The notes under the pieces: model-generated
Told to the model about the DNA's origin: nothing
The model's database searches: none
The model's input: the letters and a program-made list of their open reading frames with translations, nothing else
NCBI GenBank assembly: GCA_017477935.1
Contig: JAFVIC010000003.1
Location: 1-64,000, forward strand
Origin: Akkermansia sp.
GTDB taxonomy: Bacteria > Verrucomicrobiota > Verrucomicrobiia > Verrucomicrobiales > Akkermansiaceae
Reading direction: 5' to 3'
DNA: 64,000 bases
Shown: piece by piece, positions 26,036 to 35,264 of the stretch
How positions within the stretch are numbered: the stretch's first letter is position 1
How the letters are laid out: each line of letters begins with the position of its first letter
Position numbers and translations under genes: made by a program

Positions 26036-28681
26036 TCACACGATACTGAGCAATTCTTCAGGGGTGAGATGAAGCAGCAATTTCTCAAGACCACCGGCAA
26101 GCAGATTGTCGGCCATGGCACTTTTGCGGGTCAGCATGTGGTGAATGTTCTCCTCAATGGTGCCGCGGCAGATAAGGGGGTGAATCAGCACCGGCTGCGA
26201 TTGGCCGATGCGGTAGGCGCGGTCACTGGCCTGGTTCTCCACCGCAGGGTTCCACCAGCGGTCAAAGTGAATGACATGGCGAGCCCGGGTGAGGGTCAAC
26301 CCGGTACCGGCCGCCTTCAGCGAAAGCACAAAGAAACGAGGGCCGCCCGCTGCCTGAAAGGCTGCCACGAGCCGCTGACGCTCGGCAATAGGGGTACCGC
26401 CATGCAGGGTCAGACCGGGCGCTCCGAAAACAGTAGCCAGAAAATCATGCAGAGGCTCAATCATACTGCGATACTGAGTGAACACCAGACAGCAATCCCC
26501 CGCGGCAGCAATGCTGCGCGCCAGGTGCCCGAGCCGCTCAAACTTACCGGCGGCAGCCGGCTCGAACCATGTTTCACCCCGATACTGGGCCGGGTGATTG
26601 CAAATCTGCTTCAGGCGACCGAGAATAGGCAGCACAAGTGTGAGGCGCGTTTGCGGGTCAGGCTCAGCCACGACCGCGCGCAGAGTCTCGACCTCATGCG
26701 CATAGAGACGGGCCTGCTCAGGGGTGAGGTGACACCAGGCAGCCTGTTCCGTCTTGGGCGGCAACTCAGGCAACAGAGCCGGGTCACTCTTCAGACGGCG
26801 CAACATGAAGGGGCGAACCAGTCGGCGCAGCGGGGTGTAGTCGCTGCCCATACCGGCCACGAGGGCATTGAACTCCTTTTCCGTACCAAGCAGCCCGGGA
26901 TTGAGAAACCCGAACAGACTATGCAGCTCGCTGAGCGAGTTTTCCACCGGAGTGCCGGTAATAGCCACGCGGCGGGTACTGCTCAGTCGACAAATGGCAC
27001 GGGTGCGCTGAGAATCGGCATTTTTGATAGCCTGCGCCTCATCCAGCACAAGAGCGGGGTAGGTGCAGCGAGCCAGCAGTTCATTGCGCGTGGCAATACC
27101 GTACGTGGTAAGCGCCACATGAGCACGGCGCAGCAGCCAGGCAGGATTACTGCGCAGGTAATCCGCCTGTTGGCGATTGAGGGCATAGGGGTGTAACACC
27201 ACCACTTCAAGCTGCGGGGCAAAGCGGCGAAGTTCGTGCTGCCAGTTAGTGAGCAGGGAGGCCGGAGCCACAGTGAGCGCAGCCCCTCTACCCTCACCCA
27301 ACACCCCACTGCGAGCCAGGTGGGTCAACCAACTGATGACCTGCAGGGTCTTACCCAGCCCCATATCATCCGCCAGGCAAGCACCGAACCCGGCCGCCGT
27401 CACATTCAGCAGGAACCGCACTCCATCACGCTGATAACGACGCAACGTACCGGCAAGCTCAGGCGGCAAATCAGGCTCGACCTGTCCGAAATGCAGGTTG
27501 GAGAGCGCAAGCGCCAATCGCGCCCCGGCCACCGTGCGCACACCATCTTCAGCCGGCGGCAGCTGTGGCAGGGCTTCGCTGCGCTTTCCCAGCAGGTAGC
27601 GCAGACCCACCAGCAGGGGTATACCACCGGCAGCCATACGCGTGGCCTGCCGCCAGCTCTCCAGCAAATGGCGCAACTTATCGCGGTCAAGCCGCACCCA
27701 CTCACCCCGAAAACGCACCAAACCATCGTCATCACCGGCCAGCAACTGCGCCAACTCGTCATCTGTCAGGTTATAGTCCCCCAGCACAACACGCGGGAAA
27801 AAGCGCAGCAGCGAATTCACGTTGACCGAGGGAGCCGCGCCCGGCTTTGACGCGCCGGGCTCAGCAACATCCAGACGCACCTCCAGCTCCACACGCGGTG
27901 GCTGCGTTTTCCACAAATTCACCATGCGCGTCTCAATCCCCGCCGCCTCAAGCAACGGCAAGGTCGCCAGAAAATCATGAGCCTGCCGGGCACTCCAGGC
28001 ACAAGGACGATAAACAGCCTGCGAATCAATCAGCTCCGCCAGAAACGAGCTCTGCCCGGCTACCTGCCGCAACGGGCGCAGCAAATCAAGCAGCGCCGCA
28101 CTGTCACCGGCCAACAGGCGCGCCGCCAGCCCCAGCGGGGCGTGGCGGGGGCGCTCATCCTGCCCCACCTTGTGCACAAAAGTAGCAAGGAAAGCAAAAG
28201 GAGCACTCTCAGCGGCCTCGCCCGCATTCTCAGCCAGGTGAAAACAGAGCACCCCAAGCTGCTGCCACCCTTCCCCCAATCGGCAGAGCCACTGCTCCGG
28301 CGAACAACATTCACGCCCGGCCAGCCAGGCCAGTGCCGGCTCCAGGCTCGCAAACCACTCAGCCACATCCCCCGCCCCGACAGGCTCACCACCCACAGGC
28401 GGCAACCCCTCCAGCAACACCGCCGCATGCGCCGGGCTCAGCGCAAGCGCCGCAGACGGTTCATCCCCGCGCCGCAGACGGCGCAGGTACTCCGCCATGC
28501 ACTCACGCGCCCGCTCGCGCAACCAAGCCAGCACAGGGGCGGCCCCCTCAGGCAACCCGTAGCGCAGCAAATCAAGCATTCCTCGCCCCGCCGACACAGC
28601 AAACGCACGCTCCAACCGTGGGCGATACCCCACCGGCATGAGCACAAGCCGACCGTCAACCTTGCTGAGCGTTACTTCCAT
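26036..28681 (-). CDS. SNF2-family DNA-dependent ATPase (helicase)
   Basis: 881 aa from ATG 28681. The upstream ATG at 28693 overlaps the -10 box, so the promoter decides the start. The N-terminal 400 residues match the bacterial SNF2-associated region. The motor has Walker A ADDMGLGKTLQ near 440, LDEAQAIKN (DEAQ instead of DEAH) near 547, and TGTPVENSLSELHSLFGFLNP. The helicase C-terminal lobe contains VFTQYRSMIEPLHDFL, LSLKAAGTGLTLT and ASDRAYRIGQSQPV. Homologues (HepA/RapA-like) remodel nucleoprotein or recycle RNA polymerase. The exact role here is unknown. Confidence 0.9.
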   Translation of the reverse strand: MEVTLSKVDGRLVLMPVGYRPRLERAFAVSAGRGMLDLLRYGLPEGAAPVLAWLRERARECMAEYLRRLRRGDEPSAALALSPAHAAVLLEGLPPVGGEPVGAGDVAEWFASLEPALAWLAGRECCSPEQWLCRLGEGWQQLGVLCFHLAENAGEAAESAPFAFLATFVHKVGQDERPRHAPLGLAARLLAGDSAALLDLLRPLRQVAGQSSFLAELIDSQAVYRPCAWSARQAHDFLATLPLLEAAGIETRMVNLWKTQPPRVELEVRLDVAEPGASKPGAAPSVNVNSLLRFFPRVVLGDYNLTDDELAQLLAGDDDGLVRFRGEWVRLDRDKLRHLLESWRQATRMAAGGIPLLVGLRYLLGKRSEALPQLPPAEDGVRTVAGARLALALSNLHFGQVEPDLPPELAGTLRRYQRDGVRFLLNVTAAGFGACLADDMGLGKTLQVISWLTHLARSGVLGEGRGAALTVAPASLLTNWQHELRRFAPQLEVVVLHPYALNRQQADYLRSNPAWLLRRAHVALTTYGIATRNELLARCTYPALVLDEAQAIKNADSQRTRAICRLSSTRRVAITGTPVENSLSELHSLFGFLNPGLLGTEKEFNALVAGMGSDYTPLRRLVRPFMLRRLKSDPALLPELPPKTEQAAWCHLTPEQARLYAHEVETLRAVVAEPDPQTRLTLVLPILGRLKQICNHPAQYRGETWFEPAAAGKFERLGHLARSIAAAGDCCLVFTQYRSMIEPLHDFLATVFGAPGLTLHGGTPIAERQRLVAAFQAAGGPRFFVLSLKAAGTGLTLTRARHVIHFDRWWNPAVENQASDRAYRIGQSQPVLIHPLICRGTIEENIHHMLTRKSAMADNLLAGGLEKLLLHLTPEELLSIV

Positions 28682-28691
28682 ATACCGCCCC

Positions 28692-28720
28692 ATTGTAGCC
28701 CACCGCAACCAAAATGACAA
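28692..28720 (-). promoter_or_regulatory. Promoter of the SNF2 gene
   Basis: TTGTCA (28715-28720), 17 bp, TACAAT (28692-28697) on the minus strand; 10 nt to the chosen ATG. The divergent gene at 28808 shares this 126-bp region. Confidence 0.65.
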
Positions 28721-28807
28721 GCGCGAAAGCCGGAGCAAACGCCGAGTGTGACACACTTCCGGCTTGCTTTGCGGCCAGAATAGACTACCATAGAGCAACG
28801 TCTCTTC

Positions 28808-31312
28808 ATGTCAGCAGCAACCACATACACACTTCTGGCACTCAGCGGCATCTCGCTACTGAGCAGCAATACACTATGGGCCCAATCCACCCCCGGAACA
28901 CGAGCAGGGATTGTGGAAGCCGGCCCGCGTGCCGGTGCGCCGCGAGATCCGGCCGAAGACCTGCTGGTGGCATACGGCCTGCGGAATGATGCAGCCAAAG
29001 CAGCTGAGCGCGGCAACTACAACCAGGCGCTCAAAAAAGCTCGCCAGGCAGAGAAGTTGATGGCCACCATCGTACGTGACCACCCGCAGTGGAAACCCAA
29101 GATGATGACCTACCTGCGAAATCAGCTCGCCACCAATATAGAAAAATACCAAGAGGAAGCGGCCAAAGCCCCCATCCCCACCGGGCGCCAACCCGGCCGC
29201 CCCGTACCGCAGGAGACCGACATTCCGCTGCCGGGCATACGCGACAATCTGGCCGCCAGCGATGGGCTTTCCCCCGATGGCCTGCCGGACTACGCCGCCA
29301 ATGAAAAAGAACTGCGCGAAGAACTCACCCGCCTGCGCACCGAGTGCAGCAACATGGCCCGCAGCCTGCTCTCGCTGAGCGAAAAATACAAGCAGACACA
29401 GAAAGACCTCATCTTAGCCCGCCAGGAACAGCAGGAATACCGCGAGCGCTACGAAAAACTGCTCAACCAAGTCAAGGACGAACGAAAAATCAACAATGAA
29501 GTCGTTGATGCACTCACCCGCCGACTCGCAGAGGCTGAAGACAAGCTGCGCAACTCCGAGCGCGCCCGCAAAGAAGCAGAAGACCGCGCCAACGAGTTAG
29601 CCAGCCAGCTGGCCCAGACCCAAGCCGAACTTGAGCGAGTCACCCGCGAACGCGACCAGCTCAAGGCCGAAAACGAACAACTGCGCGCCATTGTTGAGCT
29701 CAACAGCCCCGAAAAAACCAAAGCCCTGCTCGACCAGAACCTCACCCTGGCCGAACAGCTCAAAGCCGCCCGGGCAAAGGTCGAGGCGCTCGAAGCCCAG
29801 ATGTCAGGCTCAGCCGACGAAAAAGATGTGCTCGCCCAGCAGCTCAACGAGGCTCGCACCGAGGTCGACCAGCTGCGCGAACAGATGGGCCTGGTCTACG
29901 ATGAAAACCGCGGTTATCGCCGCCGTATTTCAGAACTCACTGAGCGACTCAACAACCTGGAGGCCGAAATTGATGCCGCAGCAAACCGTCCGGAAGTCGA
30001 CCCCGCCCTGGCAGAAGAAAACCGCGTGCTCAAAGATGTCATCGCTAAGCAACGCCGCACCATCGAAATGCAGGAACAGGGCCGCAAGCTGCTCATCGAA
30101 ACCTACAAGCAACTGAAGCAGGGCAACAGCGAAATGAGCGCCGAGCTGCAGCGGCTCGACGATGAAAGCAAACTCGACCTCACCGATGCCGAGCGCCGGC
30201 TCGTGGAGTCCATACGCAACGGGGAAAGCGGCGAAATGCAGGACGCCGACGGCACCAACGCCGTGCGCCGAAGCCTCGAAATTCAGACTCTTGCCAGCCT
30301 GGCCGACAAGGCATTCTCGAAAGCCCGCTACACCTCCGCCGAGCAGCTTTACCGCACCCTCTACGACTACCAGCCCGACCACGTACCCGGCCTGGTCAAC
30401 CTCGGCACCATCTTGCTGTACCGCAACAAATGCGACGAGGCTATCGAATACCTTACCCGAGCCACCCGCCTGGCACCGGATTTACCCATCACCTACTACC
30501 TGGCCGGTATATGCTGCTACCGCCAGGACCGCATGGAAGAAGCCGAGCGCATGTTCGTGCGCACCATCGAGCTGGATCCCGGGAATGCGGAGGCCTTCTT
30601 CTACCTGGCTAACATAGAGGGTATCAGCGGGCGCAGCGAAGAAGCACTCAAGCACTTCGCCGCCGCCGTCAAGCTCAACCCCACACTGAGCGATGCCCAC
30701 TACAACATGGCCCGACTCTATGCCGAAATGGGGAGCATACCGGATGCCGCCCGCGCCTACGACCGTGCCATACAAAGCGGCGCTGAACCCGACCCCGAAT
30801 TCCAGAACTACCTGGCCAATCACCCCGACAACCAAAAAGCCCCCGGGGCAGACCTGGTGGCTGAAATCAACCCCGATGACGCGGCCGCTCAGTTGAGCAC
30901 CACCGCCCAGCCCCCCGCTGAACCGGCACCTGCAGAACCCACGGCAACGAACGAAGAAGCCCCCGCTGCTGACGGTACGGCCCCCGCCGCCACCGGTGAA
31001 ACCACACCCGGCGACACAACAAACGCCGAACCGGCACCCACAGATCCCGCAACCGCAGCCCGCCGGGCCTTTGAAGAGAAAGTAACCCGCCTGCAAAGCT
31101 CCAACACCGCACCCGCCGCAGGCACCCCCCAAACAGCCAAGGTCACCTACCGGACCGTGCGCGTGCGAACCAACGCCGGCGGCTACCGCCACCGCGTGAA
31201 ACTGCGCCACAAGCAAACCATTTCCCCCAAACTGCGCAATCACGAGGGTAAAACCCTCGACCCCCAAACGAAAAAAGATAAGAAACCGGTGCGCCGCAAA
31301 AACCGGGACTAA
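28808..31312 (+). CDS. Secreted coiled-coil and TPR protein
   Basis: 834 aa. Signal peptide 1-25 (ALSGISLLSSNTLWAQ). A helical pair near 55-100 (AAERGNYNQALKKARQAEKL) is TPR-like. A long coiled coil covers about 165-470, rich in Glu, Arg, Gln and Leu heptads. Several TPRs lie near 500-660 (ADKAFSKARYTSAEQLYRTL, PGNAEAFFYLANIEG). Then come an Ala/Pro/Thr-rich linker and a basic tail (KKDKKPVRRKNRD). No catalytic motif is present. A periplasmic scaffold or envelope-organising role is inferred. It heads a plus-strand run, 16 bp before the YggS gene. Confidence 0.78.
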   Translation: MSAATTYTLLALSGISLLSSNTLWAQSTPGTRAGIVEAGPRAGAPRDPAEDLLVAYGLRNDAAKAAERGNYNQALKKARQAEKLMATIVRDHPQWKPKMMTYLRNQLATNIEKYQEEAAKAPIPTGRQPGRPVPQETDIPLPGIRDNLAASDGLSPDGLPDYAANEKELREELTRLRTECSNMARSLLSLSEKYKQTQKDLILARQEQQEYRERYEKLLNQVKDERKINNEVVDALTRRLAEAEDKLRNSERARKEAEDRANELASQLAQTQAELERVTRERDQLKAENEQLRAIVELNSPEKTKALLDQNLTLAEQLKAARAKVEALEAQMSGSADEKDVLAQQLNEARTEVDQLREQMGLVYDENRGYRRRISELTERLNNLEAEIDAAANRPEVDPALAEENRVLKDVIAKQRRTIEMQEQGRKLLIETYKQLKQGNSEMSAELQRLDDESKLDLTDAERRLVESIRNGESGEMQDADGTNAVRRSLEIQTLASLADKAFSKARYTSAEQLYRTLYDYQPDHVPGLVNLGTILLYRNKCDEAIEYLTRATRLAPDLPITYYLAGICCYRQDRMEEAERMFVRTIELDPGNAEAFFYLANIEGISGRSEEALKHFAAAVKLNPTLSDAHYNMARLYAEMGSIPDAARAYDRAIQSGAEPDPEFQNYLANHPDNQKAPGADLVAEINPDDAAAQLSTTAQPPAEPAPAEPTATNEEAPAADGTAPAATGETTPGDTTNAEPAPTDPATAARRAFEEKVTRLQSSNTAPAAGTPQTAKVTYRTVRVRTNAGGYRHRVKLRHKQTISPKLRNHEGKTLDPQTKKDKKPVRRKNRD

Positions 31313-31328
31313 GCCCACCACCACCGCC

Positions 31329-32018
31329 ATGTACATACAAGACCAGCTGCAGGAAATCAAAGCCAACATAGCCGCCGCCGAGCAACGCGCCGGCCGCCCC
31401 GCCGGCAGCACCACCCTGCTGGCCGTCAGCAAAACTTTCCCCGTCAGCGACATCATGCAAGCCTATGCCGATGGGCAGAGACTCTTCGGCGAGAACCGCC
31501 TGCAAGAGGCGATGGAAAAAATACCGGCCATGCCGGCTGACTGCACCTGGCACCTCATCGGCCCGCTGCAGCGCAACAAAGTGCGCAAAGCTCTCGAACA
31601 AAACATAGCTCTCATACAGGCTGTGGACAGCGCCAAGCTCGCTCAGGCCATATCACGCATAGCCGGCGAACTGGGCACTACCGCCCGTATACTGCTGGAA
31701 GTAAACGTAGACGGCGAAGCCAGCAAGCACGGGTTCTCCCCCGATGAACTGCTGCAACAGTGGGCTGAACTGACCGCCCTGCCCAACCTCGATATCCGCG
31801 GGCTGATGTGCATACCCGCCCCCACCGCCGAGCCTGAGGGAGCCCGCCCTGCCTTTGCCACCCTGCGCAAGCTGGCAGAAACCCTGCGCGAGCAGGGGCC
31901 GCTGCCGCTGCCTGAGCTCTCCATGGGTATGAGCCACGACTACGCCGTCGCCATCGAAGAGGGCGCCACCATCGTGCGTGTGGGTTCCGCCATCTTCGGT
32001 CGCCGCGACTACTCCTGA
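31329..32018 (+). CDS. YggS-family PLP-binding protein
   Basis: 229 aa, usual size. The fold is the N-terminal TIM barrel of alanine racemase, with PLP on Lys in LLAVSKTFP. Other family signatures are FGENRLQEAMEK, WHLIGPLQRNK, VNVDGEASKHGF, RGLMCIPAP, LSMGMSHDYAVAIEEGAT and VRVGSAIFG. Members buffer PLP and affect amino-acid homeostasis but have no known enzyme reaction. pdxH elsewhere in the window makes the cofactor. Confidence 0.93.
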   Translation: MYIQDQLQEIKANIAAAEQRAGRPAGSTTLLAVSKTFPVSDIMQAYADGQRLFGENRLQEAMEKIPAMPADCTWHLIGPLQRNKVRKALEQNIALIQAVDSAKLAQAISRIAGELGTTARILLEVNVDGEASKHGFSPDELLQQWAELTALPNLDIRGLMCIPAPTAEPEGARPAFATLRKLAETLREQGPLPLPELSMGMSHDYAVAIEEGATIVRVGSAIFGRRDYS

Positions 32019-32146
32019 TAACCGCCACCGGTTATCCCCCACCAATCATTATTTCAAGTGCTATCATAAAAGCTCATCATTTTTTGCTTGCGCTCGGGGG
32101 AAGATGATGGTAAATTCAGGCAGTAAAATACTGCACAAAAATCATC

Positions 32147-32992
32147 ATGAAATATCAGGCTCTTTCTCTTGCTCTGGGAGCGCTGCTCGCGCTCAGTCCG
32201 GCGTTTGCCCAGTCCACTCGCGGTGCGCGCGGCGCACGCGGAGCTGCTGCTGCGGCAGCAACAGAAGAAGCGGCGGCTCCGAAATCCGGCGTACGTTTCG
32301 TCATCTGCGCTCCCTCCGGCGGCAAACTCCCCAGCCCGCTGTACTACCAGGCCGGGCAGAAAGAGAAAGAGTACAAGCAAGTCCGTATTTCCGGGCGCAT
32401 ACCTTCCCAGCGCATTAAACCCATTGCCGGGGTCATTAACTTCTATGACCAGGACCCCACCGCCACTGACGATAACAACAAGAAGGGTAAGAATGCCAAA
32501 CCCGAGGCCAAGCCTGACATCAAGCCGGTCATGAGCATCAACGTCCCCTCCTCAGCCGGCAACAAGTCCGTGTGTATCGTCATCCCCGGTGCTACCCCGG
32601 CCAAGGCTCAGACCTTCTTCCTGAACGAAGAAGACTTCCCGAGCAAGGGCGTGCACCTCATCAACCTCTCCCCCACCCCTGTGACGGTGAGCGTTTCCGG
32701 CAAGGGCGATTTCAGTGACGCCAAAGAGAAGAAGGTAGCCCCCTTCCGCCGTGATGAAGGCGTAAGCGACAAGAACTCCTGGCACTTCAACGGCGGCAAC
32801 CACGGTGACCAGGTAGCCTTCCGCATTACCTACCGTCAGGCCAGGAAAGTAGCCGGTAAAGACGTTGTGCGCGAGGTACCGCTGAAGATGGGCAAGTTCT
32901 TGGTGTCTGACCGCCAGTCTCAGATTAATGTAGTTGTCAAAGTCGGCAACGACACCCTGAAACTCATGAGCGTACAGGTCGCCAACGACTAA
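32147..32992 (+). CDS. Secreted protein of unknown function
   Basis: 281 aa. Signal peptide 1-22 (ALSLALGALLALSPAFAQ). A Gly/Ala/Arg low-complexity stretch follows, then a beta-rich body (YKQVRISGRIPSQRIKPIAG, KSVCIVIPGATPAKAQTFFL, TPVTVSVSGKGDF). A Lys-rich loop (NNKKGKNAKPEAKPDIKP) interrupts it. No family recognised. An exported or outer-surface protein is likely. Codon bias suggests good expression. It is separated from YggS by 128 bp, so it may have its own promoter. Confidence 0.7.
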   Translation: MKYQALSLALGALLALSPAFAQSTRGARGARGAAAAAATEEAAAPKSGVRFVICAPSGGKLPSPLYYQAGQKEKEYKQVRISGRIPSQRIKPIAGVINFYDQDPTATDDNNKKGKNAKPEAKPDIKPVMSINVPSSAGNKSVCIVIPGATPAKAQTFFLNEEDFPSKGVHLINLSPTPVTVSVSGKGDFSDAKEKKVAPFRRDEGVSDKNSWHFNGGNHGDQVAFRITYRQARKVAGKDVVREVPLKMGKFLVSDRQSQINVVVKVGNDTLKLMSVQVAND

Positions 32993-33025
32993 GCAGGCGC
33001 CGCCGAACACATACTCTCTCTCACC

Positions 33026-34177
33026 ATGCCCCATAAACTGACAGAAGGCCCCATAGCCGACCGCATCGCACGCATCGGCGACCAGTTCGCCATCAGCGGC
33101 GAATTCCTGTACGGCGAAGAACTCTGCAACGGTCACATCAATACCACCTACCGCGCCTGCTACCGCACGGAAGACGGCACGGAGGAACGCTACATCTTGC
33201 AGCGTATCAATGACTACGTATTCAAAGACCCCGTCATGGTCATGAAGAACGTGGAAAAAGTGACCCGCCACATACGCTGGAAAACCATTCGCCGCCGCCG
33301 GAATACCGCCGGGCAACCCCTCACCCTGTACCCCGCCCGTGGTGGCCGCAACTACATCGACCTGCCGGAAGAAGGCGGCATGTGGCGCTGCTACAACAAC
33401 ATCGAGGGCACCCACACCTACGATGTGGTGGAAAACACCCGCCAAGCCTACCAGGCCGGTTATGCCTTCGGCTCGTTCCAGGAGCTTATCTCCGACATGA
33501 ACCCCGAAGACCTCCGCGAATCCATACCCGACTTCCACAACACCCCGCGCCGCTACGAGGCCCTGCTGCAAAGCGCCAAGGCCGATGTTGCAGGCCGAGC
33601 TGCAAACTGTGAGGCCGAGCTGGCCATGCTGAGAGCCTGGGCCCCCATGTACAGTCGCCTTATTGACATGCAGGCCGCCGGCACCCTGCCCACGCGCATC
33701 ACCCACAACGACACGAAAATCAATAATGTGATGCTCGATGAGGAAACGGATGAGGCAGTCTGCGTCATTGACCTCGACACCGTCATGCCCGGGCTGTCGC
33801 TCTACGACTTCGGTGACATGGTGCGCACCGCTACCTGTACAGCCGAAGAAGATGAAGAAGACCTCAGCCGCGTGGTCATGCAGATGCCCTTCTTCGAATC
33901 GCTGGCCGAGGGGTACCTGGACGCCGCGCACGAATTCCTGACCCAGTCAGAAATTGACCAACTTGCCTTCGCCGGCTGGCTCATCACCACCGAAATCGGT
34001 ATACGATTCCTCACCGACTACCTCGATGGCGACAAATACTTCCGCACCGAAAAACCGGAGCACAACCTTATCCGCGCCCGCAACCAGCTGGCGCTCGCCC
34101 GCAGTATTGAGAGCAACCTCCCCCGCATGGAACGCTTCATACGCCGCCTGGTAAAAGCATACAGCAAAAAACGCTGA
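33026..34177 (+). CDS. APH-fold kinase, N-acetylhexosamine 1-kinase (NahK)-like
   Basis: 383 aa. Phosphotransferase (APH/choline-kinase) fold: the Brenner-type catalytic loop THNDTKINNV has His227 and Asp229, and VIDLDTVMPG has Asp249 and Asp251 for metal binding. EELCNGHINTTYRA and RYILQRIN with a Lys/Arg-containing ATP site lie at the N-terminus. THNDTKxNN and DLDTVMPG with YDFGD are typical of Bifidobacterium NahK-type kinases that phosphorylate GlcNAc/GalNAc at C1. That fits a mucin-glycan user. The substrate is inferred, not proven. No sugar-1-phosphate uridylyltransferase is adjacent. Confidence 0.72.
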   Translation: MPHKLTEGPIADRIARIGDQFAISGEFLYGEELCNGHINTTYRACYRTEDGTEERYILQRINDYVFKDPVMVMKNVEKVTRHIRWKTIRRRRNTAGQPLTLYPARGGRNYIDLPEEGGMWRCYNNIEGTHTYDVVENTRQAYQAGYAFGSFQELISDMNPEDLRESIPDFHNTPRRYEALLQSAKADVAGRAANCEAELAMLRAWAPMYSRLIDMQAAGTLPTRITHNDTKINNVMLDEETDEAVCVIDLDTVMPGLSLYDFGDMVRTATCTAEEDEEDLSRVVMQMPFFESLAEGYLDAAHEFLTQSEIDQLAFAGWLITTEIGIRFLTDYLDGDKYFRTEKPEHNLIRARNQLALARSIESNLPRMERFIRRLVKAYSKKR

Positions 34178-34184
34178 CCACTGC

Positions 34185-35180
34185 ATGAAAAACCCGTGGC
34201 GCACAGCCATTGCACTGTTGGGGCAGGCCATACTACTGGCCTGCCCTGCGCAGCTGCAGGCACTCACCACCCTGAGCGAGCTCAAAGAACATGTGCCGTA
34301 CAGCACCCCCTTGCAGAGGGATGCGCTGACCTTCCACACCGATAACGCCAGGGTGCTGGTTCTGGCCGACAAAAGCGGCAAGATAGGGGCAGTGCTGCTG
34401 CACAGCAAAACCCGCAGGAGCGACATAAGCGCACTGGTTAACAACCTGCAGACACTCATCACCCACCCCTATGGTCCGCCGAGAGTAACGCGCTCCGACG
34501 ACAACCACGCCGCCCTCATCTTATACCCCGTTGACAGGGAGTCCCGGAAAGAGGCACCCCGGGCAATCGTAGGCTGCGACCGCCTGACAGCCCTGCACAA
34601 CGCCTGCAATTCATACAACGGCAACATCACCCCACACCACTGGCACGGCAGCGGCATATCCCTGCGCAATTACGACAGCGACCTGCTTTACGAAATCACG
34701 CTCGACATGAGCACTGAGCGTGTAGAGTACGCCGAAATCCGCATGAGCAAAAGGAGCAAATCCTACCTCAAAGCCCACATGCTCACCGGTATCCCCCCGA
34801 GCCTGCCGAACGAAACCAAACAAATACGACAGATTTCGTACCGACTCGGCGGAGCCACCCCCATTCATGCCGACGAAACCGGCGACATCTACATCAGCCG
34901 CGACAGATGTGAGGTCTACACCGTGGGTTCCCAACAGCGACTTCAATCGGCCAACAAAAGCCGCAACGGCATCAAACACTATATTTTCCCCGCTCTGAGC
35001 ATGCCCGAGCCGACCTCCACCGTCATCGCGCTGCCTCAACCCCGCGAACAAACCATTTCCCCCACCCCCAAGCCGAAGGTAGAACAGCCCCGCACCTCCC
35101 CCAAACCGGCAGAGCAACCGCCTGCCCTCACCCCGGAACAAGCACGCCGCGCCTACATCGACCAACTGCAGAAAATATGA
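34185..35180 (+). CDS. Secreted protein of unknown function
   Basis: 331 aa, beginning 7 bp after the kinase gene and probably co-transcribed. Signal peptide 1-26 (LLGQAILLACPAQLQA). Residues 30-260 are mixed alpha/beta with no known motif. The C-terminal 60 residues are a Pro-rich linker (SPTPKPKVEQPRTSPKP) ending in a short helix (QARRAYIDQLQKI), the type of tail that spans peptidoglycan or binds a partner. Function unknown. Confidence 0.68.
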   Translation: MKNPWRTAIALLGQAILLACPAQLQALTTLSELKEHVPYSTPLQRDALTFHTDNARVLVLADKSGKIGAVLLHSKTRRSDISALVNNLQTLITHPYGPPRVTRSDDNHAALILYPVDRESRKEAPRAIVGCDRLTALHNACNSYNGNITPHHWHGSGISLRNYDSDLLYEITLDMSTERVEYAEIRMSKRSKSYLKAHMLTGIPPSLPNETKQIRQISYRLGGATPIHADETGDIYISRDRCEVYTVGSQQRLQSANKSRNGIKHYIFPALSMPEPTSTVIALPQPREQTISPTPKPKVEQPRTSPKPAEQPPALTPEQARRAYIDQLQKI

Positions 35181-35209
35181 CCCTGACAGCCAAGAAGCTC
35201 ATTCAGGTG

Positions 35210-35238
35210 TTGCATGCCGGCGCAAAATGTGCTAAACT
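35210..35238 (+). promoter_or_regulatory. Promoter of the acyl-AMP ligase gene
   Basis: TTGCAT (35210-35215), 17 bp, TAAACT (35233-35238). It excludes the in-frame ATG at 35214, which lies inside the -35 box. Confidence 0.5.
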
Positions 35239-35264
35239 CAGACCGCAGTAACCACCACGCGAAC

